DNA from: Acidisarcina polymorpha
GTDB taxonomy: Bacteria; Acidobacteriota; Terriglobia; Terriglobales; Acidobacteriaceae
Direction of reading: 5' to 3'
DNA length: 64,000 nt
Assembly: GCF_003330725.1 (NCBI RefSeq)
Contig: NZ_CP030840.1
Coordinates: 1,054,001 to 1,118,000 of the forward strand
Notes under the pieces: model-generated
What the model saw: the letters and a program-made list of their open reading frames with translations, nothing else
Databases searched by the model: none
What the model was told of the DNA's origin: nothing
Translations under genes and position numbers: made by a program
Shown: positions 1 to 9,297 of the stretch, in pieces
Position numbering within the stretch: position 1 is the first letter of the stretch
Layout: each line of letters begins with the position of its first letter

Positions 1-470
1 CGACCGGTAAAGATCAGAAGATCACGATTACTTCCTCTTCAGGTTTAAGCAAGGATGAGATCGACCGGATGGCCAAGGAAGCAGATGCCCACGCAAGCGA
101 GGACAAGGAGAAGCGCGAGGAAATTGAAGCGCGGAACGGCCTCGATAATATGGTCTACAACATTGAGAAGATGTTGAAGGAGAGCGGCGATAAGGTATCT
201 GGAAGCGATAAGAGCGATGTGGAGACGGCGCTAGCCGCAGCCAAGAAGACGCTCGAAGGCACCCCGACTTCGGCGGAGTTGAATGCCGCCAGAGAAAAGC
301 TGACCGAGACCTCGCACAAACTGGCAGAGGCCATGTACAAGGCGAATGCATCGGGTGGATCTGCTCCGACCGATGGAGCTTCGAGCAGTGCCGGAACCAC
401 GGAGACAGCGGAGAAGAAAGATGAAGGAGTCATCGACGCTGAATACGTGGACGTTGAGGACAAGAAGTAA
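1..470 (+). CDS. dnaK: Chaperone DnaK (Hsp70), 3' end only
   Basis: The reading frame is open from the window's left edge (codons start at base 3) and ends at a TAA at 468-470, so only the last 155 residues are present. The start TGKDQKITITSSSGLS is the end of the beta-sandwich substrate-binding domain. The helical lid follows (SKDEIDRMAKEADAHASED, then NGLDNMVYNIEKML). A low-complexity Ser/Thr/Ala linker leads to the acidic tail GVIDAEYVDVEDKK, which is typical of bacterial DnaK. Known family role: ATP-driven cytosolic folding chaperone working with DnaJ and GrpE. DnaJ and an HspR-type regulator follow on the same strand, the classical HspR-controlled arrangement. The promoter and any HspR operator would lie outside the window. 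Confidence 0.97.
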   Translation, partial: TGKDQKITITSSSGLSKDEIDRMAKEADAHASEDKEKREEIEARNGLDNMVYNIEKMLKESGDKVSGSDKSDVETALAAAKKTLEGTPTSAELNAAREKLTETSHKLAEAMYKANASGGSAPTDGASSSAGTTETAEKKDEGVIDAEYVDVEDKK

Positions 471-518
471 CTAACCAATAGTTTCTGGTTACGTCAAAAC
501 GGGACTAGCTGTAAGTCT

Positions 519-554
519 GCGGGGCGCGCGATAAACAACTTCTGTGCGCCCCGC
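519..554 (+). other. GC-rich inverted repeat between dnaK and the small gene
   Basis: GCGGGGCGC at 519-527 pairs perfectly with GCGCCCCGC at 546-554 around an 18-nt loop. There is no following T-run, so it is a poor intrinsic terminator. It could be a processing or stability hairpin that sets the dnaK to dnaJ transcript ratio. Confidence 0.45.
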
Positions 555-579
555 GCCGTTTCTATGACAAAGGAGATTT

Positions 580-753
580 ATGATGACCGACACCATGTGG
601 AAGTGCGAGCAGTTGAGGGCGGGTACGGTTTACAACCGGATCCTCTTCAACACACGGCAAGAGGCGGAGCAGTTTGCTCAGCAGATGGGCAAAGTCGAGC
701 CTGACCTATTTTGGAATATTGAGGCGGTTCCTGCCAAAGCAGTCTGGAACTGA
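580..753 (+). CDS. Small conserved-looking protein between dnaK and dnaJ
   Basis: A 57-codon frame starts with MMTDTMWKCEQLRAG and ends in EAVPAKAVWN before TGA. A strong Shine-Dalgarno AAAGGAG (569-575) lies 4 nt before the first ATG and 7 nt before the second (583), so either could be used. The protein is soluble and fairly aromatic. Its middle (NTRQEAEQFAQQMGKVEPDLFW) reads like a helix followed by a short strand. It sits 109 bp after dnaK and 147 bp before dnaJ, on the same strand, and so is probably co-transcribed with them. I recognise no domain. A link to the heat-shock chaperones is inferred only from position. The good ribosome site and protein-like composition make it a likely real gene. 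Confidence 0.7.
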   Translation: MMTDTMWKCEQLRAGTVYNRILFNTRQEAEQFAQQMGKVEPDLFWNIEAVPAKAVWN

Positions 754-900
754 CTTCTCTGATCGAAAATATTGGCCTGATTGACGTTCTCTGCCAGCGC
801 GAACGCAGTGCGGGATGAACGATCATAGAGCGGCGCGGAAAAGAAATACTGTTATCCCGCGCATAAGTAACACCAATCATTCATAGATACTGAAGACACG

Positions 901-2124
901 ATGCCCACAACACCACAACAGAAGGACTACTACGCGACCCTTGGAGTAAAGCGAACTGCGACTTCTGACGAGATTCGCAAGGCGTTTCGCAAGTTGGCCC
1001 GAAAGTATCATCCCGATGTCAATCCGAACAATAAAAAGGCTGAAGAGAAGTTCAAGGAGATCTCCGAGGCGAACGATGTTTTGAGCGATGAGAAGAAGCG
1101 GAAGATCTTCGACCAGTTCGGCTTCTACTCGGATAACATCGACCCTGCAGCGGCTGAGGCGGCCGCGCGGGGTGGCTATACCTCTGGCGGGACTCCTCGA
1201 CCACGGGCCGGCACACAAGAAGTCCCCTTTGACTTCGGAGGGTTTGATTTCTCCGATTTCCAGACTCAGGCCGCCGGCCGAGGCAGTAGCGGAGCCGCGA
1301 CCGAGGAGAGTTCGTCCTGGGGAGGCTTCCGCGACATCTTCTCCGGGATTTTCTCCCAAGGACAGAAGCAGCGTGGCCCTCAGGCGGGAACGGACCTGGA
1401 ATACAAGGTGACGGTGGATTTCTGGACGGCCGTCCGCGGCGGCACGACCCGTTTGCAGATTCAGCGCCAGGAGGTCTGTCCAACCTGCAAAGGCAAGGCC
1501 TCCATGGGTTCAGCGCAAGTTTGCCCGGAATGCGGAGGGAGTGGTCAGGTCACGCAGATGGGCGGCCAGATGAAGTTCAATATTCAATGCCCTCGTTGCG
1601 GGGGGACCGGAAAATTGCAGTCGACCTGTTCCACGTGTCAGGGACAAGGAACGGTGGCTCGCTCCGAGACAATCGACTTTCGTATTAAGCCAGGGACTAG
1701 GGACGGCCAACGTATTCGTCTGGCTGGTAAAGGGAACGCAGGTACGAATGGCGGCGCTCCGGGCGACCTCTACCTGATCATTGAGGCGGGAAGCCATCCC
1801 GTCTTCGAACGTTCCGGAGACAACATTCTTGTCTCCATTCCAGTTGCCATCAATGAAGCGGCGCTGGGGGCCAAGATCGAGGTGCCGACCATTGATGGCC
1901 GGGCGCAATTGAAAATACCACCGGGAACGCAGAGCGGACAGAAGTTGCGCATGCGCGAACGCGGAGTTCCGTCGGCTGCGAATGAAGGTGTCCGCGGCGA
2001 CCAGATTGTCACCGTCGAGATCGTGGTCCCGCAATTGAAGGATGAGCGATCAAAAGAGATCCTGCGCGAATTAGCAAAGCTGAATCCGGAGGATCCCCGG
2101 GCGTCGATATGGGAAAAAGTCTAG
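901..2124 (+). CDS. dnaJ: Chaperone DnaJ (Hsp40, zinc-finger type)
   Basis: 407 residues. The N-terminal J domain (about 8-73) carries the HPD motif at 37-39 that stimulates DnaK ATP hydrolysis. A Ser/Gly/Phe-containing linker (about 80-165) follows. The zinc-binding cysteine-rich domain has four CxxC pairs at C193/C196, C208/C211, C230/C233 and C243/C246, with the first repeat reading CPTCKGKA rather than the canonical CxxCxGxG. The C-terminal peptide-binding beta domains end at about 390. Known role: delivers unfolded clients to DnaK. The ATG at 901 has only a weak upstream GAAG, but it is the first start before the J domain. It follows dnaK and the small gene and precedes hspR, consistent with one heat-shock transcription unit. 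Confidence 0.96.
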   Translation: MPTTPQQKDYYATLGVKRTATSDEIRKAFRKLARKYHPDVNPNNKKAEEKFKEISEANDVLSDEKKRKIFDQFGFYSDNIDPAAAEAAARGGYTSGGTPRPRAGTQEVPFDFGGFDFSDFQTQAAGRGSSGAATEESSSWGGFRDIFSGIFSQGQKQRGPQAGTDLEYKVTVDFWTAVRGGTTRLQIQRQEVCPTCKGKASMGSAQVCPECGGSGQVTQMGGQMKFNIQCPRCGGTGKLQSTCSTCQGQGTVARSETIDFRIKPGTRDGQRIRLAGKGNAGTNGGAPGDLYLIIEAGSHPVFERSGDNILVSIPVAINEAALGAKIEVPTIDGRAQLKIPPGTQSGQKLRMRERGVPSAANEGVRGDQIVTVEIVVPQLKDERSKEILRELAKLNPEDPRASIWEKV

Positions 2125-2210
2125 ATGTCCTGGCACGGAGATGGTTTATGGTTTCCAAGGGACGGCTTCCGAAAGGAACTGAGCGGACCAGGTAGTGGTC
2201 AGGCGAAATC

Positions 2211-2684
2211 ATGGCAACGAAACGCAAATCAAAGAGCGCGTACATGATCTCGGTCGTGGCCGAGATGTACGATATCCATCCGCAGACGCTACGCCTGTAC
2301 GAGCGCGAAGGGTTGCTGAAGCCCTCTCGCACGGAAGGTAATACGCGGCTCTACACCGAGGAAGACTTGGAGCGGCTGGAGTTCATCCTGAACCTGTCGC
2401 GCGATCTGGGAGTGAACATCGCCGGCATCGCGATCATCCTGCAGATGCGTGAGCGGATGGAAGAGATGAACTGGCAGATGCAGAGTTTCGTCGATTATGT
2501 GCGAACCGAGATGCTCGAACGCATGCAGCAAGGTTTCGCTCAGGAATCGGCAATAGTGCCGCTGCGGCGAACGGTCGTCGTAGCGAAGGAGATTGTGCCA
2601 AGAGACAGTCCCCGCAATCCGGCTCACGCCCGCAATCCGAGGACGCTTGGCATTCCCGTGGTACCAGGTGAACGCAAACGTTAG
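2211..2684 (+). CDS. hspR: MerR-family heat-shock repressor HspR-like
   Basis: 157 residues. A MerR-type winged helix-turn-helix occupies about 11-80: ISVVAEMYDIHPQTLRLYE is the recognition unit, then EREGLLKPSRTEGNTRLY and the second helix pair. A coiled-coil-like dimerisation helix follows (LQMRERMEEMNWQMQSF), and then a basic, probably disordered tail. HspR proteins bind HAIR inverted repeats and repress dnaK operons with DnaK as co-repressor. That role is inferred from its place 86 bp after dnaJ. No HAIR repeat was seen inside the window, which is expected because the dnaK promoter is missing. Start ATG at 2211 follows GGTCAGGCGAAATC, a weak ribosome site. Confidence 0.85.
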   Translation: MATKRKSKSAYMISVVAEMYDIHPQTLRLYEREGLLKPSRTEGNTRLYTEEDLERLEFILNLSRDLGVNIAGIAIILQMRERMEEMNWQMQSFVDYVRTEMLERMQQGFAQESAIVPLRRTVVVAKEIVPRDSPRNPAHARNPRTLGIPVVPGERKR

Positions 2685-2807
2685 CTTATCGCGTCGTAGC
2701 TGCGCCTGCGCAATGTCGATGTGACTTGTCGCAGCAATCCAGAAGATCTTTTGATTTCGAGGGCTCTCTAGATTTAGGCTAAAAGCCGACTCCGTTTCCA
2801 TGCTGCC

Positions 2808-4064
2808 GTGCTTTCTTTGCATCCTTTGCTAATCCTCACCGCCATCTCGAAGGGGCTCTTCATCATCGCTCTGATTGGGCTGGTGAGTTCCAGTGTCTAT
2901 GCCGCATTGGTGACGTTAGCGGCTTTCGGCTTCGCGCATCGGCGGCAAAGGCGGCTGCGCCAAAATATATCGTTCTCTCCCGCGCTTAGCCTGCTCAAGC
3001 CGCTCCACGGGCGAGAGCCCGACCTCGAGCAGCGATTAGAGGGCTTTTTCCGGCAAGATTATCCCAGCTACGAGATCTTGTTCTGTGCGCGAGAGGGCGA
3101 CGATTTGGGCCTGCAGGTCGCGCGTCGAGTAGCGCAGAAATATCCGCACATTCCCGTTCAGTTTCTTACTACTGGAGAGCCCGCTTACACCAACGCCAAG
3201 GTCTCTTCTCTGGAGTTGATGGCCGACGCCGCTCACGCCGACATCTTGGTGATCAGCGATAGCGATGTGCGGGTGACGCCGGAGTACCTGCGCGAAGTGG
3301 CTGCGCCGTTTGCGGACAACAGAATCGGATTAGCTACATGCCTCTATCGAGGTATCGCCGACGGTAAGAGCTTCTGGTCACGCCTGGAAGCGACAGCCAT
3401 GAGTATTGAAATGGCGGCTGGCGTTCTGGTGGCGGATCGGATCGAAGGTATGCAGTTCGCACTCGGGCCCACGATGGCCGTTCGCCGCGAATGTGTCCAG
3501 GAAATTGGCGGATTTGGCACCCTGGGTCGCTACTGTGCCGACGATTTCGTACTTGGAAATCGGATCGCCGCTCGCGGTCACTCAGTTGTGCTCTCCGACC
3601 ACGTGATCGACCACATTGTGCTGAACGAGGGTTTTTGGCAATCGATGAAGCACCAGGTGCGCTGGATGAAGAGCACCCGCTTTTCGCGTCCAAAAGGACA
3701 CTTTGGCACCGCCTTGACTTTCAGTGTTCCCTTCGGTTTCTTGATGTGCGTCGCTTGTACTGCCTTGGGCTCGCCGGTCCTTGGCCTCAGCGCCTTGATC
3801 TGGAGTATCTCTACTCGTATGTTGCTTGCTGCTGTTGTCGGCAAAACCGTAGTCAAAGAGCGGAGCCTTCTGCGAACCATGCTGCTCTATCCGATCCGCG
3901 ATTTGATGGGCTTTGGCTTCTGGGCTGTCAGCTATGCGAGCAATCGGATTCTCTGGAGGGGGGAAATCTTCGAATTGCTTCGAGACGGCGTCATGCGCCG
4001 GTATCTTCCCGAGGCGAGTGCCGCACGGATCGGGGAAGAGACGCTGCTTCCGCCGCGCGCCTAG
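2808..4064 (+). CDS. hpnI: GT21-type glycosyltransferase, HpnI-like
   Basis: 418 residues with an N-terminal membrane helix (about 15-42), a family-2-like catalytic domain and C-terminal membrane helices (about 303-380). The processive-type signature is complete: DSD at 151-153, DD at 245-246, and the (Q/R)xxRW motif as HQVRW at 282-286. This fits ceramide glucosyltransferase relatives (GT21). The closest bacterial family I recognise is HpnI, which transfers N-acetylglucosamine onto bacteriohopanetetrol. HpnI as the exact function is inference, because no other hopanoid genes lie nearby. The ATG at 2808 has no clear ribosome site. The next gene is convergent, with only 15 bp between the stops. 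Confidence 0.75.
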   Translation: MLSLHPLLILTAISKGLFIIALIGLVSSSVYAALVTLAAFGFAHRRQRRLRQNISFSPALSLLKPLHGREPDLEQRLEGFFRQDYPSYEILFCAREGDDLGLQVARRVAQKYPHIPVQFLTTGEPAYTNAKVSSLELMADAAHADILVISDSDVRVTPEYLREVAAPFADNRIGLATCLYRGIADGKSFWSRLEATAMSIEMAAGVLVADRIEGMQFALGPTMAVRRECVQEIGGFGTLGRYCADDFVLGNRIAARGHSVVLSDHVIDHIVLNEGFWQSMKHQVRWMKSTRFSRPKGHFGTALTFSVPFGFLMCVACTALGSPVLGLSALIWSISTRMLLAAVVGKTVVKERSLLRTMLLYPIRDLMGFGFWAVSYASNRILWRGEIFELLRDGVMRRYLPEASAARIGEETLLPPRA

Positions 4065-4079
4065 CTCTGCGGCCCGGCC

Positions 4080-6071
4080 CTATTGCACCAAAGGGCGGTC
4101 AGTGTAGAGTGTCTTGCCTGCTAATCTCTGTACTTCAATGGCGCGGCTCCCTAGTAGGGATTGCACGTGAAGGTTCCACTCTTCTGGCACAAAGAGGAAG
4201 TTTTGCGAACCCCGCCCCCACATTGCGATGAGATCCTCGTCGGTAAGGAAGATGTGCGGTGCGTCGGGATAGTAGGAGCCCCAAATCATAGTGCTGCGGC
4301 GTCCGTTTACCAGCAAAGCTGGACGATTCGTGTAGAAGATCACCGAGGAGCCATCCGATTGGTCGCCATAAAGTAGAAGCCGATCCTCGGGCTTCGAGAA
4401 ATGATTGATGGTTTCGGCAATGGCTTTCGAAGAAAGCAGCGGCTCAAAGCGTACCAGCGCGATGTGGGCGGCGACGAGAAAGACGGCAGCCGTGAACGCG
4501 ACCGAGGTCGTCGCCTCCAGATGATGACCTCGCTTGCGAAGCAGCCAGGCAATCAGCGGACCTACCAGGAAAGCAAGCATGGCGATGATCGCGGGCTCGC
4601 GCAGCGCGGCGAAGGATGCGCCGGTCAGATCGAAGAAGTGCGACATCGACAGGGAGTAGCCAGCAACATCCCGGCGGGCAAGCAATGTGCCGATATCGGG
4701 GACGTTCGCAACACTCCTGGAGAGCCATAAGCCATAGGCCAACGCCCCTGCCGCGATCGTTCCGATCAAGGCGAAGATCGCATGGCAGCGGGTGAGCCAT
4801 GCCTGGGGAGTGCCCGGGTACTCCTCGGCTCGTGCCAACGCGCTCCCCGAGAGCACAAGCAGGGGAAAGTACGCCGGAAAGGTGTAGTACTCCTGGTTAG
4901 TCGATAGCGAAAAGAAAATCAGGATGAAGGCTGCATAAAATGCCAGCAGCCAGTTGGTCCGCGCCCGGAACTTGACCTGGGCAACGTGCTGAGCAGGGTC
5001 GACGAGGTGGGCCTTCTCAATATAAAAATCAACGGTCTGAGCAGTGTTCGGCTTCAGATCATGCAGCCACTGACTGCGGGTCTGCCAGGCGCGCCGCAGC
5101 AAGACCGGAAGAAAAATGCTCCATGGAGCCAGCCATACGAGATGCAAAGACCAGTAAAGATAGCCGGGCAGCTTGTTATAGTCATGCGGATAACGGGAGC
5201 CAAGAAACCGCAACCAGTGTTCATTAATGAAGTAGAAGTAGAAAAAGCCATGCACGTTCCCTTGCGTGGGAATGTTGCCGATCGGATGTCCCTGATCCGG
5301 ATTGCGCAACCCCGCAAGGATGTGCCAAGGTGCAGCGATCAACAGGAAGAGCAGCACACCGGTCAGCGGCCGCAGCTCCCGCCAGCGACGCCAGGCACCG
5401 GTGAGAATCAAATAAGGGATGGCAGCTGCGGCAAAGAAAACGGGGGTGACCAACCCCTTGGTTAGCACTCCGAGCGCGAGCGCTGCCCACATCCAATAAA
5501 TTCGGATGGAACTTCGATCTTCCGTTCCAGTGATCAGACAGTAAAGTGCCAGCGCGGTAAAAAAACTGAGCAGTGCTTCCGGAATATACACCCGGGTGAA
5601 GAGGAACGCTCCGATACAAGTGAGAAGGCCGAGGGCCGAGTAGAACGCAGCACGATCGCCAAAGGCTCGCCGCGCCCAGAACCAAGCAAGAACCGCGCAT
5701 CCAAGCATGCCCAACGCCATCGGCAGGTGAGTGGCAAAGACGTTGTAGCCGAAGAGATGGTAGAAGATTGCGACCGTCCAGTAGGGGAGTGGCGCCTTTT
5801 CAAGGTAGCGAATGCCATCGATCTGGAAGGTTACCCAATCGCCTGACAGGGCGATGTGCCGGGCAACCTGGGCATGCGCGGCATCCGCATCGTCAAGCAG
5901 CGGAGGAGTAAATAGGGCGGCTACATAGACAGCCAGGAAGACGGCCACGAGCAGAATCCAAGCCTTCTGGGCCGATAGCTGGGGCTCTCTTTCGCCGGCA
6001 GGAGAGGCAGTTGCCGTGCGGTACACAGCTAGCCGTCCGTTGGTGAGGTGCTTGGGAGTCCGGATGTTCAT
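4080..6071 (-). CDS. ArnT/PMT-like GT-C glycosyltransferase
   Basis: About 663 residues with an N-terminal membrane helix at the segment WILLVAVFLAVYVAALF, followed by the DDADAAH motif in the first periplasmic loop, where GT-C enzymes carry catalytic acidic residues. At least ten more hydrophobic helices follow, then a C-terminal periplasmic domain (about 520-663). This is the layout of the dolichyl-phosphate-mannose:protein mannosyltransferase / ArnT superfamily (PF02366, PF13231), which uses polyprenyl-phosphate sugars to decorate lipids or proteins. The substrate cannot be read from sequence. The frame extends upstream to 6176, but the first 35 codons look unlike a protein, so the ATG at 6071 is preferred. 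The neighbour is another envelope glycosyltransferase (convergent). Confidence 0.8.
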   Translation of the reverse strand: MNIRTPKHLTNGRLAVYRTATASPAGEREPQLSAQKAWILLVAVFLAVYVAALFTPPLLDDADAAHAQVARHIALSGDWVTFQIDGIRYLEKAPLPYWTVAIFYHLFGYNVFATHLPMALGMLGCAVLAWFWARRAFGDRAAFYSALGLLTCIGAFLFTRVYIPEALLSFFTALALYCLITGTEDRSSIRIYWMWAALALGVLTKGLVTPVFFAAAAIPYLILTGAWRRWRELRPLTGVLLFLLIAAPWHILAGLRNPDQGHPIGNIPTQGNVHGFFYFYFINEHWLRFLGSRYPHDYNKLPGYLYWSLHLVWLAPWSIFLPVLLRRAWQTRSQWLHDLKPNTAQTVDFYIEKAHLVDPAQHVAQVKFRARTNWLLAFYAAFILIFFSLSTNQEYYTFPAYFPLLVLSGSALARAEEYPGTPQAWLTRCHAIFALIGTIAAGALAYGLWLSRSVANVPDIGTLLARRDVAGYSLSMSHFFDLTGASFAALREPAIIAMLAFLVGPLIAWLLRKRGHHLEATTSVAFTAAVFLVAAHIALVRFEPLLSSKAIAETINHFSKPEDRLLLYGDQSDGSSVIFYTNRPALLVNGRRSTMIWGSYYPDAPHIFLTDEDLIAMWGRGSQNFLFVPEEWNLHVQSLLGSRAIEVQRLAGKTLYTDRPLVQ

Positions 6072-6368
6072 CGCGAATAGGGTCAAGAGCAGAATAGCAG
6101 CCCGGGAATCATGGATTCTCTTGGATTGCGATTGACCTAAACAAGGCAAGGGCCTACGGCGACGCGAAACTGCCAAAGCCTATTAGAATCGGCGGAACCG
6201 CCTTCGCACCTTCTCATGTCCCTGTCCGCTAGCGAACAACAGGCTGCGGAATTGGACATCCCAGGTTCCGAACACCGGGTGACTCACCTTTAGAATCAAC
6301 GGCTCGCCGTACTTTCATGCTGGAGATTCACATGCACTTTGTTGGGGTGGATCTCGGGGGTATGCACG

Positions 6369-8813
6369 GTGCAAACCTTGTTTCAGGATCTTCGCTATTC
6401 GCTTCGCCAGCTGATAAAGTCCCCTGGATTCACCCTGACCTCCGTCCTCTCACTCATGCTGGGGATTGGCGCGACTACCGCCGTCTTCTCGATTGTGTAT
6501 GCGGTGCTGGTGGATCCTTACCCGTATGCGGCCCCGGAACGCATGGCGCACATGCGCCTTAAGGACAAAGCCGGCCAGGAGCGTGGTTTCGGATTAACCG
6601 GAGCGCAGTGGCAGGTGTTTCGCAAATCCCCGGTTGTCGAAGATTCATTCATCAGCGATGACTGGAGTCTTACCATCACCGGACATGATCTTCCGGAAGA
6701 CGTTCAAGGCATTTATTTCAGTTCGAACGCATTTAACTACTTCGGTGTACCGGCGGCATTGGGGCGGGGATTGCAACCATCGGACGCGATCGATGGACAG
6801 GATCCGCAGCCGGTTGTGGTCTTGAGCCATCAGTTCTGGCAGCGTCATTTCAATGGCGACGCGGCGGTGCTGGGAAAGACGCTGCAGTTGGTCCGCAAGA
6901 ACTACACCATCGTAGGTGTAGCGGGCCCGCGCTTCACCTGGGACGATGGCGATGTCTACCTGCCCCTCAAAGTGACCCAGGATCCGACCGTCTCTTATTA
7001 CACTGGTCTGCGTCTCAAGCCGGGAGTCTCCCGTGAGCAGGCAGGCGCGGCTTTGCGCCCGCTGATCGATCAGTTCGCGAAGGAGTCGCCAAAGCATTTT
7101 CCCCGAGACAAGTTTGATTTTTATCTAGTGGGATTGAATGATGACTTCGTCAAGCAACTGGGCGGCACCCTGTATCTGCTCTTCTGCGCGGTGGCGCTCC
7201 TGCTCGCGATCGGCTGTGGCAACGTGTCGATTCTGTTGCTGGCGCGGGGCACGTCGCGGCAGCATGAATTCGCATTGCGGGCTGCGGTCGGCGCCAGCCG
7301 CAGCAGGATCATCCGGCAACTGCTGACTGAATCGCTGCTGCTTTCCCTCACCGGCGCCGGCTTGGGTGTTCTGCTGGCTTATCGCGGACTGGCAATGATC
7401 GTAAAGTTGCTGCCGGAATACTCTTTTCCGCATGAGGCGGCAATTGAGATCAATCTACCGGTTTTGCTCTTTAGCGTTGGGATTGCGTTAGTGACAGGAA
7501 TCTTGTTCGGCCTTTCGCCTGCTCTTCAACTTTCGAAGCCGGAAGTTAGCCAGGTCATGCAGTCCAGCACCAGAAGGATCGCCGGCGGCGTTCGCGGCAG
7601 AACTACCAACAACATGTTGATCGCCGGCCAGATCGCGCTTACCCTGCTGATGCTTGCCGGCGCCGGGGCAGCCATGGAGGGCTTTCTCAAGATGCTGCAC
7701 ACGCCCCTGGGTTACGATCCGCACAATGTCATGTCGGTCGGCATTCCGGTTCACGATGGCACCTATAAGACCTGGGCACAGCGAGGCGCATATTTTGAGC
7801 TGTTGCGAAGTAAAGCCGCCTCGGTCAATGGCGTGGAGATGGCCGCGATTTCGAGCAACGCCACCCCACCTTCGAATGGATGGGCGACGAGCGTAGAAAT
7901 TCTCGGACAGGCTCCGCGGGACGACCAGAAGGTAAGGGTCAACTTCGTCAGCCCCGGCTACTTCCCCGTCTTGCGCATTCCGGTCGTCCAGGGGCAGATC
8001 TGGGATGAGACACAAAACCATAACGCGGCCCACGTAGCAGCGGTCAATGAAACCTTTGCGCGTCTTTATTTCACTCATGGAGATGCTATCGGCCACTCTC
8101 TCAAGGTCCCGGAGATACGGGACGAGCCGCCCTACAATCCCGCGGGGCCGGACCCCCTAGGCTGGCTGCAGATCACGGCCGTGGTCGCAGACAAGCGAGA
8201 CGATGGGCTGGAAAAGCCGATCCTGCCGGAAGTCTTTGTGCCGTTCACAATCTCGATGCGGATGTGGACCCAGATTCTAGTGCGCTCAAAGGCAGGGATC
8301 GCGCCTCTCTCGCTGTTGCACGCGGTCGGAGCGCAGGTAAACTCAGTTGATCCTGACCAGCAGATAAGCGGTCAGGTGCGCGATCTGGAGCATTGGATCA
8401 CTACCCAGCAGGAATATCAGCAGGAACATCTGGTCACCTGGGTCTTTGGAGCTTTCGCGGTGCTGGCATTGGCGCTGGCCGCGGTCGGGCTGTATAGCGT
8501 CGTCGCCTACTCCGTCGCGCAGCGGACCAGCGAATTCGGCATCCGCATGGCACTCGGAGCACAACGCGGACACGTGTTGCTGATTGTCTTCACGTCGACC
8601 GTAACCAGCGTCGCCAGCGGCATCGCCGCCGGTCTCTTGCTGTCAATTGTCCTCAACAAGGTGCTCGGACGGTGGGCGGAGGGCAGCTCTCGAGATCCAC
8701 ACATCCTGCTCGGAGTCACTGCGCTTTTGACAATCGTTGCAAGCCTGGCCTGCGCCATTCCAGCGCGCCGGGCTTCGGCAGTCGATCCTGTGATTGCGTT
8801 GCGCTACGAATGA
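6369..8813 (+). CDS. ADOP-type ABC transporter permease (MacB/FtsX family)
   Basis: About 814 residues. It has the acidobacterial duplicated orphan permease layout: a short N-terminal tag (VQTLFQDLRYSLRQLIKSPG), TM1, a MacB-type periplasmic core domain, an FtsX domain with three helices (about 260-400), a second MacB core, and a final FtsX domain (about 690-805) ending RRASAVDPVIALRYE. No ATPase gene is adjacent, which is normal for this family. Proposed roles are export or mechanotransmission; the substrate is unknown. The start is taken as GTG at 6369, because family members begin at M/V-x-T-L-x-QDLRY and a GGGGG tract lies 8 nt before it. An in-frame TTG at 6339 is an alternative. Confidence 0.88.
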   Translation: MQTLFQDLRYSLRQLIKSPGFTLTSVLSLMLGIGATTAVFSIVYAVLVDPYPYAAPERMAHMRLKDKAGQERGFGLTGAQWQVFRKSPVVEDSFISDDWSLTITGHDLPEDVQGIYFSSNAFNYFGVPAALGRGLQPSDAIDGQDPQPVVVLSHQFWQRHFNGDAAVLGKTLQLVRKNYTIVGVAGPRFTWDDGDVYLPLKVTQDPTVSYYTGLRLKPGVSREQAGAALRPLIDQFAKESPKHFPRDKFDFYLVGLNDDFVKQLGGTLYLLFCAVALLLAIGCGNVSILLLARGTSRQHEFALRAAVGASRSRIIRQLLTESLLLSLTGAGLGVLLAYRGLAMIVKLLPEYSFPHEAAIEINLPVLLFSVGIALVTGILFGLSPALQLSKPEVSQVMQSSTRRIAGGVRGRTTNNMLIAGQIALTLLMLAGAGAAMEGFLKMLHTPLGYDPHNVMSVGIPVHDGTYKTWAQRGAYFELLRSKAASVNGVEMAAISSNATPPSNGWATSVEILGQAPRDDQKVRVNFVSPGYFPVLRIPVVQGQIWDETQNHNAAHVAAVNETFARLYFTHGDAIGHSLKVPEIRDEPPYNPAGPDPLGWLQITAVVADKRDDGLEKPILPEVFVPFTISMRMWTQILVRSKAGIAPLSLLHAVGAQVNSVDPDQQISGQVRDLEHWITTQQEYQQEHLVTWVFGAFAVLALALAAVGLYSVVAYSVAQRTSEFGIRMALGAQRGHVLLIVFTSTVTSVASGIAAGLLLSIVLNKVLGRWAEGSSRDPHILLGVTALLTIVASLACAIPARRASAVDPVIALRYE

Positions 8814-8870
8814 AACGGCCCCTACTCCTTCATCCATAGGAGCGGAGTCGGCATCCCTTACAATAGAGCT

Positions 8871-9284
8871 ATGGCAACGCGCTACACAGATGACCACGCC
8901 AAGTCTGGCTTGGACTTTACTTTTCCTGAGATCGAAACGTGGCCCAATCAGTTCCCCGGCTATGAAATCCTCGTCGACGACCCGGAGTTTACGTCGGTTT
9001 GTCCAAAGACGGGACTTCCCGATTTTGGCATTGTCACCCTGCGATACACGCCGCGGGAGCGCTGCCTCGAGCTCAAGTCGTATAAGGAATATCTCTTTTG
9101 CTACCGCAACCTTGGTATCTTCCAGGAAAATGTTGTCAACCAGGTCCTTGAAGATGTGGTGAAGGCTTGTGATCCGGTCTGGGCGGTGGTCAAGGGCGAT
9201 TTTCGTCCGCGAGGCGGAATCTCTACGACAATCGAAGCGCGTTGGCCTCGACCGAAGCTCGAAGCAGCGGAGCCAAGCAAGTAG
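8871..9284 (+). CDS. queF: preQ0 reductase QueF (type I)
   Basis: 137 residues, the single-domain QueF size. The catalytic segment is TSVCPKTGLPDFG, with nucleophile Cys44 and proton donor Asp51. The family signature follows as LELKSYKEYLF (Glu67, Lys69). It reduces 7-cyano-7-deazaguanine to preQ1 using NADPH in queuosine tRNA synthesis. The conserved RNxGxFHE segment reads RNLGIFQEN here, so the usual His before the preQ0-binding Glu is Gln86, while Glu87 is kept. No other queuosine gene lies in the window. The ATG at 8871 has only a weak ribosome site (AGAG). It ends 58 bp before the convergent secreted protein gene. Confidence 0.95.
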   Translation: MATRYTDDHAKSGLDFTFPEIETWPNQFPGYEILVDDPEFTSVCPKTGLPDFGIVTLRYTPRERCLELKSYKEYLFCYRNLGIFQENVVNQVLEDVVKACDPVWAVVKGDFRPRGGISTTIEARWPRPKLEAAEPSK

Positions 9285-9297
9285 CAGATTCTGCAGG

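Noticed and set aside
877-1483. Two minus-strand frames inside dnaJ
   Set aside because: Shadows of the dnaJ coding strand.
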